Part shown: positions 1 to 4,846 of the stretch, one piece after another
Layout: each line of letters starts with the position of its first letter
Position numbering within the stretch: the stretch's first letter is position 1
From: Macondimonas sp045864775
GTDB lineage: Bacteria > Pseudomonadota > Gammaproteobacteria > UBA5335
Length of the DNA: 7,125 nt
Direction: 5' to 3'
Assembly (NCBI GenBank): GCA_045864775.1
Contig: BTVR01000006.1
Span: 1 to 7,125, forward strand
Translations under genes and position numbers: made by a program
Notes under the pieces: generated by a model
Database searches by the model: none
Told to the model about the DNA's origin: nothing
Seen by the model: the letters and a program-made list of their open reading frames with translations, nothing else

Positions 1-14
1 CACACCGCCCCCTT

Positions 15-29
15 CCTGCCCTGGGCAGG
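15..29. repeat. 7-bp inverted repeat, one-base centre
   Basis: CCTGCCC at 15-21 is the exact reverse complement of GGGCAGG at 23-29, with a single T between them. Runs of C (8-12) and G (32-36) flank it and could lengthen the stem imperfectly. It may be a protein-binding palindrome; as an RNA hairpin the centre is too short, so the innermost pairs would open. Confidence 0.5.
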
Positions 30-76
30 GTGGGGGAAAGGGCGTCTTCGACGCCGAATCTGCTCGTCACCAGACT

Positions 77-96
77 GGCCGATGGTGACATCGGCC
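77..96. repeat. 8-bp inverted repeat GGCCGATG / CATCGGCC
   Basis: GGCCGATG at 77-84 and CATCGGCC at 89-96 are exact reverse complements separated by GTGA. The same 8-mer, with a preceding T, recurs as a direct repeat at 235-243 next to a second small palindrome, TCGGCC-GATT-GGCCGA (226-241). The pattern fits a small cluster of binding sites for one protein; no factor can be named. Confidence 0.5.
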
Positions 97-142
97 GCGT
101 GCCTGGTCGGCCGCTGTGTCGCCAGTGGCCGGCTTTTGCGTG

Positions 143-212
143 CTGTCCACATACCCACGGCCCGCGAAGGGTGCCTACTACTCCCGCAGCAGGGCGGTGG
201 GTATGTGGGCAG
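143..212. repeat. 18-bp inverted repeat around a 34-nt folded spacer
   Basis: The arm at 143-160 pairs with the arm at 195-212, with 16 of 18 positions complementary. The central 12 bp are perfect: CCACATACCCAC at 147-158 against GTGGGTATGTGG at 197-208. The 34-nt spacer can form two small hairpins of its own: CCC (161-163) with GGG (169-171), and CCC (183-185) with GGG (192-194). In single-stranded DNA or RNA this would be a long stem closing two short arms. Candidates are a recombination or replication site or a non-coding RNA. No coding sequence covers it. Confidence 0.6.
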
Positions 213-336
213 GAACCCGCCAGGGTCGGCCGATTGGCCGATGTAGGTCGCTGGCGGCGAAATTGCACGGGTTTGGTGACAGCCGCAGCGCCTCGATCGC
301 GCGGGCCTGTCGCCATTGGGCATTACCGCACGTTGA

Positions 337-361
337 AGGAATGGGGCAAAGCCCCATTCTT
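337..361 (-). terminator. Terminator-like hairpin after radC
   Basis: GAATGGGGC (339-347) pairs perfectly with GCCCCATTC (351-359) across the loop AAA. A G-T wobble and one more A-T pair extend the stem to about 11 bp (337-361). It begins at the radC stop codon, so it sits where a terminator for the leftward transcript is expected. The pyrimidine-rich TTCCTT on the minus strand falls within the distal arm and there is no long U run, so intrinsic termination may be partial. Confidence 0.6.
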
Positions 362-882
362 CATAGAAGGCCGTGTTCGGCGAACGATAGCGTGCTGGAG
401 CCGGCCACAATGATGTGGTCGAGCACGCGCGTGTCTATAAGGCTCAACGCCTCTTTGAGCCGGGCCGTTAGGCGCTTATCAGCTTCGCTAGGTGAAGCGA
501 TGCCACTCGGGTGGTTGTGAGTGAAAATGAGCGCGGAAGCGTTCAGCCGCAAGGCGGTTTTCACGATTTCCCGTGGATACACGGACGCGGCATCAATGGT
601 GCCGCTGAACATCTCTTTGTAGGCGATCAGCCGATGTTGGCTGTCGGTGAAAATGACGCCGAACACTTCGTGTTCGATGCCCGCCAGCTTGGCGACCAGG
701 AAGTCCTTGACTGCCTGCGGGCTGCTGAATTGTTGGCCCGGAAGGGCCAGCGAGTCGGCGGCCTTGCGAGCGCCCGCCAGAACCTGGGCGGCGGTGGCAA
801 CCTGATATACGCCGTCAGCGTCTCGGACATACAGCGACTCGTCGCTGTTGATGTTGTCGAAAGACAGCTTCATCTGAACCAT
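361..882 (-). CDS. radC: RadC-family JAB/MPN-domain protein, short plasmid type
   Basis: A 173-residue protein carrying the JAB/MPN metalloprotease-like fold of RadC. The metal-binding signature is complete: an upstream glutamate (E72 in HEVFGVIFTD), H122 and H124 in HNHPSG, then S132 and D135, matching HxHx7Sx2D. Chromosomal RadC proteins are about 225 residues with an N-terminal helix-hairpin-helix part. This one lacks that part, as do the YeeS-like RadC proteins of plasmids and genomic islands. The biochemical role of the family is unsettled despite the 'DNA repair' name. The ATG at 882 was chosen because GGAGG lies 6 nt upstream; the frame stays open for 73 more codons upstream, but those cover the hairpin-rich leader. 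A terminator-like stem follows the stop. The gene is separated from the rep operon by about 290 bp, so it probably has its own promoter or post-transcriptional control. Confidence 0.9.
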   Translation of the reverse strand: MVQMKLSFDNINSDESLYVRDADGVYQVATAAQVLAGARKAADSLALPGQQFSSPQAVKDFLVAKLAGIEHEVFGVIFTDSQHRLIAYKEMFSGTIDAASVYPREIVKTALRLNASALIFTHNHPSGIASPSEADKRLTARLKEALSLIDTRVLDHIIVAGSSTLSFAEHGLL

Positions 883-1140
883 GTGAAACCTCCGGTTGAA
901 CGTAGGGCGGGATTGCCCTTTGCGACCGAAGGCAGCACGCCGCAGCGCAGGCGTCAGGGGTGGAACGGCCGGCAGGCCGCAAGCGGAACGCGCAGCCCTT
1001 GACGCCGAGAACGGCGTGATAACCTGAAAGAGAGCAAGCAATCCAAACCCGAACCGCAAAGCGCGTCCGAAAGGGATTGACGCCCGAAGGGGTCGAGACA
1101 AGCGCGAAGTGCGCAGGCTCGATGCGAAGCACGAAAGCCC
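883..1140 (-). promoter_or_regulatory. Hairpin-rich leader upstream of radC
   Basis: This gap holds no supported gene. It contains many compact hairpins: ACGCCG-AGAA-CGGCGT (1002-1017, perfect), GACGCCCGAAGGGGTC (1079-1094, one mismatch, UUCG-type loop on the minus strand) and GCGC-GAAGT-GCGC (1102-1114). GCGTC (1063-1067) can pair with GACGC (1079-1083), which would compete with the 1079-1094 hairpin. On the minus strand several CTTTCGG/CTTCGGG-type elements occur in series. I infer a structured 5' leader or small RNA for radC. The layout recalls structured RNAs known upstream of plasmid maintenance genes (for example the STAXI motif), but I cannot confirm a match. No good sigma-70 promoter was found inside it. 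Confidence 0.45.
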
Positions 1141-1142
1141 GG

Positions 1143-1159
1143 CCCCGGCTATGCCGGGG
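1143..1159 (-). terminator. GC-rich hairpin downstream of the rep operon
   Basis: CCCCGGC (1143-1149) and GCCGGGG (1153-1159) form a perfect 7-bp stem with a TAT loop, 18 bp beyond the stop of the last operon gene. On the minus strand it is followed by CCGGGCTTTCG, which is only a weak U stretch. It may act as a terminator or as a 3' stabilising stem for the rep-nuc transcript. Confidence 0.5.
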
Positions 1160-1176
1160 TGAGTAATGTCCTGGTT

Positions 1177-1392
1177 CTATTCGTGACGAACCAGCCGCCC
1201 GGCATCGTCGGAAAACTGCCCGGCCGCAGCATCGCCGAAGGCATTCAGATAAAGCGCGTAAGCCTGTTGCAGCGCCTCGGCCGCTCGGCGCTTTAGCTCC
1301 ATCTGAACGATGTCCGTCTTTTCCATGCTCATAAGCTCACCGAGCGGAGCATGTTTGACGGTGTAAAAATCTGGATTGATGCGCTCTGACAT
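1177..1392 (-). CDS. Hypothetical 71-aa protein, last gene of the rep operon
   Basis: A small soluble protein with no signal peptide or membrane segment. The middle, about residues 24-55, is alanine-, leucine- and glutamate-rich and probably helical; the C-terminus is acidic then ends RLVRHE. I do not recognise the family. The ATG at 1392 has AAGGT about 6 nt upstream, and that Shine-Dalgarno overlaps the stop codon of the nuclease gene 9 bp away, so the two are probably co-transcribed and co-translated. A GC-rich hairpin follows. It could be a small partner or regulator of the preceding nuclease or initiator, but only position supports this. Confidence 0.65.
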   Translation of the reverse strand: MSERINPDFYTVKHAPLGELMSMEKTDIVQMELKRRAAEALQQAYALYLNAFGDAAAGQFSDDAGRLVRHE

Positions 1393-1401
1393 ACCGATAC
1401 C

Positions 1402-1881
1402 TTATTCGTGTTGACGATGCCGAAACTGCCACGGCGGAACCGGCGACGGGTCGGCCCACAAGCCGCGCCGGCCGGCGCGTGCTTCGTCCTCCAGCGCGAA
1501 CAGGCTTCGGTCGGTCGCGTATTGGCGATACACCCAGGCCATGCCCTGGCGAACCATTTCGGCGTTGACGTTGACGCCGGAGACATAGACGGTGCCGAGC
1601 ACGCGGCCGTAGCGGTCGCGGCCGGCATCGGCGACGGTGACGGACTGGCGGAAGACCAGCGAGGAAAGCGCCTGACGGGAGCGGGTGCCGAAGGCTTGCC
1701 GCTTCTCGGGCGCGTCGATCTGCGCGAGGCGCACGCGCACGGGCTGGCGGTCGATCAGCACGTCGATGGTGTCGCCGTCAAGGATGGCGATCACCGGGCC
1801 GGCGAAGTCGGCCCGCGCGGCCGAGGCGAAGCCGAGCGTGCAGGCGCAGGCCAGCGCGGCCAGGAACTGGCGGCGTTTCAT
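1402..1881 (-). CDS. nuc: Secreted thermonuclease-family (SNase) endonuclease
   Basis: A 159-residue nuclease of the staphylococcal nuclease fold, which cuts DNA and RNA with calcium. Residues 1-24 are a signal peptide (KRR, hydrophobic stretch, ARA before D25), so it should act in the periplasm or outside the cell. The core contains ILDGDTIDV at residues 33-41 and RLAQIDAPE at 51-59. The catalytic set can be placed by comparison with the staphylococcal enzyme: D37, R51, D56, E59 and R93 (in DRYGR) correspond to D21, R35, D40, E43 and R87, so it looks active. The ATG at 1881 overlaps the rep stop codon as ATGA, indicating translational coupling to the initiator. Homologous nuclease genes are common on conjugative broad-host-range plasmids (the IncP ParB and IncW Nuc proteins are family members); the role there is not settled. 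The frame continues upstream of the chosen start, but that part is a shadow of rep. Confidence 0.9.
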   Translation of the reverse strand: MKRRQFLAALACACTLGFASAARADFAGPVIAILDGDTIDVLIDRQPVRVRLAQIDAPEKRQAFGTRSRQALSSLVFRQSVTVADAGRDRYGRVLGTVYVSGVNVNAEMVRQGMAWVYRQYATDRSLFALEDEARAGRRGLWADPSPVPPWQFRHRQHE

Positions 1882-3077
1882 AGCGGAAGCCGGCGCTGCT
1901 TCGGCGCGCTGCTGAACGGCACATGCGGCGGGCTTGGGTACAGCACAAGCCCGTTCGGCGAATCGGCGACTTTCGCCTCGGGATAGACCACCATCACATG
2001 CTTCAACTCGCGCAGGAAGGCGCGCTTGAAGTCGCGCAAGCCCTGTTCGTCCATCGCGTAGCCGGCACCGAACTGGCCGGCGAGCGACACCCAGGGAATG
2101 GTCGTGCGGCGCGACAAGTAGCTCATGCGGTGCGACAGCCACACATAGATGTCCAGCGCCAGGGGCGACTTTCCGAGCGAGCGCATCGCGCGAACGTCAA
2201 CCGGCAAGGGGTGCTCGATGCACTCCTTGAAGAACGGTTCGGAAAGCTGGAGATTCGATTGCCATTGCCCGGCCTGCTCGGGGTTCTGCGGTTGCCACCA
2301 CTCGACGCGATCAGCCAGCAGGACGTTGGACAAGGCCCACGAATCGGCCCCCTCGTAGTGGCACGAAATGACGGCGCTGAAAAGCGTCGTCATGGCGTGT
2401 TTCAGGCGCGTGATGTCTCCGCGCTTGCCGCCCGAGCTGTGCATGCCCAGCTCGTCCAGGTACTCGGCTAGCGAATTGCCCAGGTGCAAGACGCGCTCGC
2501 CGGTTTGCACGGCTTCCGTGCAAACCCAGGTCAGCAGCATGCGCGGCACCGTCCCGAAGGGAAGCCCTTCGGGGTGGGCCGTCATCATCGTGAGCACGAA
2601 GTCGCCGTTCTTGCGAACGAAGCGGTATTCGTCCTGCCGCCTGTGCGGCAGCGTGGCGATGGCGAGCGCGCGAGTCATGAAGCCTAGCGTGCCGGCGCTC
2701 TTGGCGTCCTCGCGCTCGATGGCAAGGTGGGCTTCGATCAGGTCGCGCACGCGCTCGGGAATCTTGCCGTTGCGGTAGTCGAAGACGGCGCGAATCGGCT
2801 TCTCCTTCGCTGTGCGCGCGAGCTTCTTCGCGGGTGCGCTGCCGGCCGCCGCGCTGGACTCGAAGGCCGCTTCGTCGGCCGGGGACGGTAGGCCCAGGAG
2901 TTCCGAGGCCGGCGCGGCAGCGTCGGCCGATGCCTTGCGGGCCTCGGCCGTGCGTCGGGCGAGGCTGGCCGCGTCTTCTTCGCTCATGCCTGCGCGCATG
3001 AGCGCATCGCGGTAGTCCGTTTCATTGAACGGCGGCGCGGCGCGTGTTCGCCCTGTCGTTGTCGGTTTTCTGCTCAT
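1878..3077 (-). CDS. repA: RepA-type plasmid replication initiator
   Basis: A 399-residue initiator expected to bind origin DNA and recruit host replication proteins. Residues about 95-385 match the plasmid RepA family (the IncW/PromA type, Pfam 'plasmid encoded RepA protein'). The first winged-helix part includes LGFMTRALAIATLPHR (131-146), GLPFGTVPRMLLTW (171-184) and an SLAEYLDELG segment. The second, around 306-372, contains LALDIYVWLSHRM, IPWVSLAGQFGAGY and FLRELKHVMVVYPEAKV, and the protein ends in the family's LVLYPSPP. Residues 1-95 are extra: basic, then a segment at 17-43 that resembles the N-terminus of IncP-1 TrfA, then an Ala/Pro/Ser-rich linker. The ATG at 3077 overlaps the stop of the upstream membrane-protein gene as ATGA, and the rep stop overlaps the nuclease start the same way. 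Two perfect hairpins lie inside the coding sequence (2502-2526 and 2553-2573). No iteron array is visible in the window, so the origin is probably outside or of another design. Confidence 0.88.
   Translation of the reverse strand: MSRKPTTTGRTRAAPPFNETDYRDALMRAGMSEEDAASLARRTAEARKASADAAAPASELLGLPSPADEAAFESSAAAGSAPAKKLARTAKEKPIRAVFDYRNGKIPERVRDLIEAHLAIEREDAKSAGTLGFMTRALAIATLPHRRQDEYRFVRKNGDFVLTMMTAHPEGLPFGTVPRMLLTWVCTEAVQTGERVLHLGNSLAEYLDELGMHSSGGKRGDITRLKHAMTTLFSAVISCHYEGADSWALSNVLLADRVEWWQPQNPEQAGQWQSNLQLSEPFFKECIEHPLPVDVRAMRSLGKSPLALDIYVWLSHRMSYLSRRTTIPWVSLAGQFGAGYAMDEQGLRDFKRAFLRELKHVMVVYPEAKVADSPNGLVLYPSPPHVPFSSAPKQRRLPL
2502..2526 (-). repeat. Perfect 11-bp hairpin inside repA
   Basis: GGTTTGCACGG (2502-2512) and CCGTGCAAACC (2516-2526) are exact reverse complements around CTT. 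It lies in codons for residues about 184-192 of the initiator, in a region conserved in the family. In repA mRNA this would be a very stable stem. It stands 26 nt from a second perfect stem. Confidence 0.6.
2553..2573 (-). repeat. Perfect 9-bp hairpin inside repA
   Basis: CCCGAAGGG (2553-2561) and CCCTTCGGG (2565-2573) are exact reverse complements around AAG. It covers the codons for the PEGLPFGT stretch (about residues 169-176). The loop is complementary to the loop of the neighbouring stem at 2502-2526. Confidence 0.6.
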
Positions 3078-3412
3078 GAATGCCCCTCCTGTCCGCCGAC
3101 CAGTGCGGCCAGCGCCTGCCGCTCGGCGGCGATTTCTCCGACTTCAAGCTCAACCGCAAGGGCGCGGCTATCGCTCCAATACTGCCGCAGCAGGGCGGTG
3201 CGTTCCCAACGGCTCACGGTGCCGTTCTGCATCGCCTCGGCGACACGCGCCTGGAAGGCGCTGGAGCCGGTCTTGTAGGCGTTCTGCAACTGGCGATAGC
3301 CCAGGGCGTCGATTTCCATCGACTGGTAGATCGTGGCGGCTGCGCCGGCCCCCAGGACAAGCAGCAGGGGCACCAGCATGTTGCGGCGCAGCCAGCGTGC
3401 GAAGGTCTTCAT
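3074..3412 (-). CDS. Small inner-membrane protein, 112 aa
   Basis: A bitopic membrane protein. A basic start (KTFARWLRRN) is followed by one hydrophobic segment at about residues 12-27 (LVPLLLVLGAGAAATI). The remaining roughly 80 residues are polar, probably helical and outside the membrane; the positive N-terminus suggests N-in, C-out topology, with the tail in the periplasm. The family is not recognised. The start overlaps the stop of the 23-codon ORF, and its own stop overlaps the repA start, both as ATGA. It lies next to a lipoprotein gene, so an envelope function such as entry exclusion or interaction with transfer machinery is conceivable, but this is inference from position only. Confidence 0.8.
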   Translation of the reverse strand: MKTFARWLRRNMLVPLLLVLGAGAAATIYQSMEIDALGYRQLQNAYKTGSSAFQARVAEAMQNGTVSRWERTALLRQYWSDSRALAVELEVGEIAAERQALAALVGGQEGHS

Positions 3413-3480
3413 TGCTCGGTGCCCCCCATGTACGAATTGGCTAGGCCGGCTGCGAGCTGTTCCGAGGTTTTGAGGTTCAT
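3409..3480 (-). CDS. 23-aa micro-ORF coupled at both ends
   Basis: A short frame of 23 codons plus stop, beginning MNLKTSEQLA and ending YMGGTEQ. Its ATG shares the ATGA with the lipoprotein gene's stop, and its TGA shares an ATGA with the start of the membrane-protein gene. Such exact fit at both ends matches the style of the operon and suggests it is translated, either as a true microprotein or as a coupling frame that delivers ribosomes to the next gene. No signal or membrane segment is present. AAGAA just before its ATG could serve as a weak ribosome binding site. The alternative is a chance frame filling a 64-nt spacer. Confidence 0.5.
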   Translation of the reverse strand: MNLKTSEQLAAGLANSYMGGTEQ

Positions 3481-3692
3481 TTCTTCCAGTCCACGAAGCT
3501 AGGGCTTACGACGATGTTCGGCGACACCATCAGGCCGCCCGGCGTGACGTGAACACCAAGCGAGCCGGACACCGGCAGGCCGCCGATGTTGTGCATGCGG
3601 TAGCTCGTGCCGCCGTAGTAGTAGGGGCCGCTCGCGCAGCCGCCCAGGGCGGCCAGCAGCAGCGGCAGGATGGCGAGGCGAAGCGTTTTCAT
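3477..3692 (-). CDS. Small outer-membrane-type lipoprotein, 71 aa
   Basis: A clear lipoprotein. The signal peptide MKTLRLAILPLLLAALGGC ends in the lipobox L16-G17-G18-C19, so C19 would be lipidated after cleavage by signal peptidase II. The mature part is about 53 residues, rich in glycine, tyrosine, valine and serine, with a YYYGGTSYRM stretch and a C-terminal VSPNIVVSPSFVDWKK that looks like beta-strand. A20 at position +2 does not give inner-membrane retention, so the outer membrane is likely. The start has a G-rich Shine-Dalgarno (GAGGGGG) upstream. Small lipoproteins on conjugative plasmids often serve in entry exclusion or as VirB7-like secretion parts; neither family can be recognised here. 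It is coupled to the micro-ORF downstream. Confidence 0.85.
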   Translation of the reverse strand: MKTLRLAILPLLLAALGGCASGPYYYGGTSYRMHNIGGLPVSGSLGVHVTPGGLMVSPNIVVSPSFVDWKK

Positions 3693-3709
3693 CTGTACCC
3701 CCTCGGCCG

Positions 3710-3985
3710 CTACACGTCGGCCTGTTGTTGGTCGGGTTGCCAGCCGGCCATGTTCACCTTGGCCGTGCCGAAGCCGATTTCGCGCAGCAGCTTCAAGGCC
3801 GTGCCCGGCTCAACGAACAGGCGCGGCTTGCGGTCGGAGTAGCGCACCAGCACCACGCGCCCGCCCGAGCGGGAATCGGCCACGAGGTAGAAGCCTTTCC
3901 CGTGCGCTTCGAGCGTGACGGCGGCAAGGCCGCCCGTCTCGTGCGTGGCGCGGAGCTGTTCAAGGGTCATGCTGTGCATGTTCAT
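3710..3985 (-). CDS. Small protein resembling ParC-type partition-associated proteins
   Basis: A 91-residue soluble protein. After a short helix (MTLEQLRATHETGG, residues 6-19) it shows alternating strands: VTLEAHGKGFYLVADSR (23-39), GRVVLVRYSDRKPRLF (42-57), then a helix ALKLLREIGF (63-72). The tail, VNMAGWQPD, is polar. This order and the 'RxF.(D/E)P..AL.LLR.IG' ending resemble short proteins annotated as ParC-family partition-associated proteins on plasmids and ICEs; that assignment rests on memory of the family pattern and is moderate. The ATG at 3985 was chosen because GAGGG lies upstream; methionines at residues 3 and 6 are alternatives. It starts 10 bp after the previous stop and ends 17 bp before the lipoprotein start. 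Confidence 0.75.
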   Translation of the reverse strand: MNMHSMTLEQLRATHETGGLAAVTLEAHGKGFYLVADSRSGGRVVLVRYSDRKPRLFVEPGTALKLLREIGFGTAKVNMAGWQPDQQQADV

Positions 3986-3995
3986 TGCGTGGCCC

Positions 3996-4262
3996 TCACT
4001 CGTCCGGGGTGACGTGCTCGATGATGAGGTCGTCCAGCTCGGCGGCGAAGGTGTGCGCGCGGCCATCGGCCGCGCTCGCCGCTGCCAGCTCCCAGGCCAG
4101 CGGGCCGGCGCTCGGGCTGTTCAAGTTGTCCTCGATCACGCCCAGGCATTCCAGCTTGTGCATGCCGGCGTCCAGCTCCGGCTTGGCGTGCTCGGCGATG
4201 AAGTCGGCGAACTTGCCAGCGCCTGCCGGCGTGAAGTCGTGGATTTGCTGATAGGTGTCCAT
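3996..4262 (-). CDS. Hypothetical acidic 88-aa protein
   Basis: A soluble, acidic protein starting MDTYQQIHDFTPAGAGKFAD and ending in an acidic stretch (ELDDLIIEHVTPDE). No membrane segment, signal or catalytic motif is seen, and the family is not recognised. The start has a strong AGGAGG 8 nt upstream, placed in the 18-bp gap after the 45-aa gene, so it is probably well translated. The acidic character and small size are typical of plasmid regulators or decoy proteins, but nothing specific supports such a role. Confidence 0.75.
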   Translation of the reverse strand: MDTYQQIHDFTPAGAGKFADFIAEHAKPELDAGMHKLECLGVIEDNLNSPSAGPLAWELAAASAADGRAHTFAAELDDLIIEHVTPDE

Positions 4263-4280
4263 CGGTGTTCCTCCTGGTGG

Positions 4281-4418
4281 TTAGCGACGGGACACGGACA
4301 CGTCCGCGTCCTCGGGGATGTCGAACTTCGAGAAGGCCGCCGCGCGGGCGGATTCCTCGGTCGTTTCATGGACGGTGCCGAGATAGCGGCCGTCCGCGTA
4401 CACGTTCCATTCCTTCAT
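4281..4418 (-). CDS. Hypothetical 45-aa protein
   Basis: A short gene of 45 codons beginning MKEWNVYADG and ending in SVSRR. It reads as two beta-strands (EWNVYADGRYLGTVHE) followed by a helix (TEESARAAAFSKF), a pattern seen in small 'DpnD/PcfM-like' or 'WNVYADGxxxGTVxAxxxxxA' proteins on plasmids; I do not give it a function. The ATG overlaps the stop of the upstream 143-aa gene as ATGA, and the codon use matches its neighbours, so I regard it as real despite its length. Confidence 0.7.
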   Translation of the reverse strand: MKEWNVYADGRYLGTVHETTEESARAAAFSKFDIPEDADVSVSRR

Positions 4419-4846
4419 TGCGTTGCCCTTTCGTTGGTGACGGAAGCATCGAGGCCTGGCGGTGTGTCTGTCGCCAAGCCTCGATGCGGGTTCTTGCCCG
4501 CGAAGTAGTCGGGCCGCGCCTCCAGCTCGCGGGCGATCAGCTCGTCGGCGAACAAGGGCGCGGCCTTCTCGACGCGGCGCGCGAGATTGCGGCGGCGTGC
4601 CTGCGCCTTGCGCTCGTCGCTCCAGCGGCGAATTTCGGCCGGCTGCGGGAAGTCAACGCACACGGTATAGCCGGTGCCGGGCTTCCAAAGATCGGCCACC
4701 ACGGGCGGGCACTGGTCGCCGGCCGGAACCTCGGCCGCCGCCAGTTCCAGCGGGCCAGGGCAGGGCTTGTGCGGCAGGCTCCAGCGCAGCGAGTAGCGCC
4801 ACAAGCCGGCCGGCTTCCTGGTCGTGGTGGACGCGGCCCGCATCAT
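4415..4846 (-). CDS. Hypothetical 143-aa protein
   Basis: A soluble protein with a proline-rich N-terminal half, an LWKPGTGYTVCVDFP stretch at 53-67, then a strongly basic helical part at about 72-92 (IRRWSDERKAQARRRNLARR) that could bind nucleic acid, and a second helix (APLFADELIARELEARPDYFAG, 96-117). The family is not recognised. It starts with ATGATG overlapping the stop of the upstream gene; either methionine may be used. The last 24 codons are odd: residues about 120-134 are encoded by a 42-bp imperfect inverted repeat (4446-4487), which may mean the C-terminal tail was formed or altered by an inserted palindrome. The stop overlaps the start of the 45-aa gene. Confidence 0.7.
   Translation of the reverse strand: MMRAASTTTRKPAGLWRYSLRWSLPHKPCPGPLELAAAEVPAGDQCPPVVADLWKPGTGYTVCVDFPQPAEIRRWSDERKAQARRRNLARRVEKAAPLFADELIARELEARPDYFAGKNPHRGLATDTPPGLDASVTNERATQ
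4446..4487 (-). repeat. 42-bp imperfect inverted repeat at the 3' end of a gene
   Basis: GCATCGAGGC (4446-4455) is the exact reverse complement of GCCTCGATGC (4478-4487). Inside, after one mismatch (C4456/A4477), TGGCG (4457-4461) pairs with CGCCA (4472-4476). The result is a 15-bp stem with one mismatch and a 10-nt loop. It lies 28 bp before the next start codon, so an mRNA stem here could stall or re-route ribosomes, protect the upstream message, or be a small palindromic insert. Confidence 0.65.

Larger units (their letters stand above)
1..336. other. Non-coding region downstream of radC, rich in inverted repeats
   Basis: No convincing gene is seen here. The open frames on the plus strand have no ribosome binding site and no recognisable protein, and they run against every gene in the window. 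The DNA instead holds several inverted repeats: 15-29 (CCTGCCC, one base, GGGCAGG), 77-96, 143-160 with 195-212, and 226-241. The box TCGGCC/GGCCGA recurs at 77-82, 91-96, 107-112, 226-231 and 236-241. This could be an origin, a recombination or partition site, or a structured RNA; the sequence alone does not decide. No tandem iterons of 17-22 bp were found. Confidence 0.6.

Noticed and set aside
30..520. Two open frames on the plus strand at 30-413 and 116-520
   Set aside because: No ribosome binding site, unrecognisable arginine- and proline-rich products, they cover inverted repeats and run into the 3' end of radC in antisense.
883..1101. 73 extra codons upstream of radC in the same frame
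   Set aside because: They cover the hairpin leader, have no ribosome binding site at the upstream start, and the ATG at 882 has a strong GGAGG; homologous short RadC proteins start near this point.
1464..1479. 16-bp perfect palindrome CGCGCCGGCCGGCGCG
   Set aside because: Only C and G, inside nuc codons for Ala/Gly/Arg; expected now and then in DNA of this composition.
4057..4075. 8-bp inverted repeat GCGCGGCC / GGCCGCGC
   Set aside because: All G and C within the 88-aa gene, no special position; explained by codon use.
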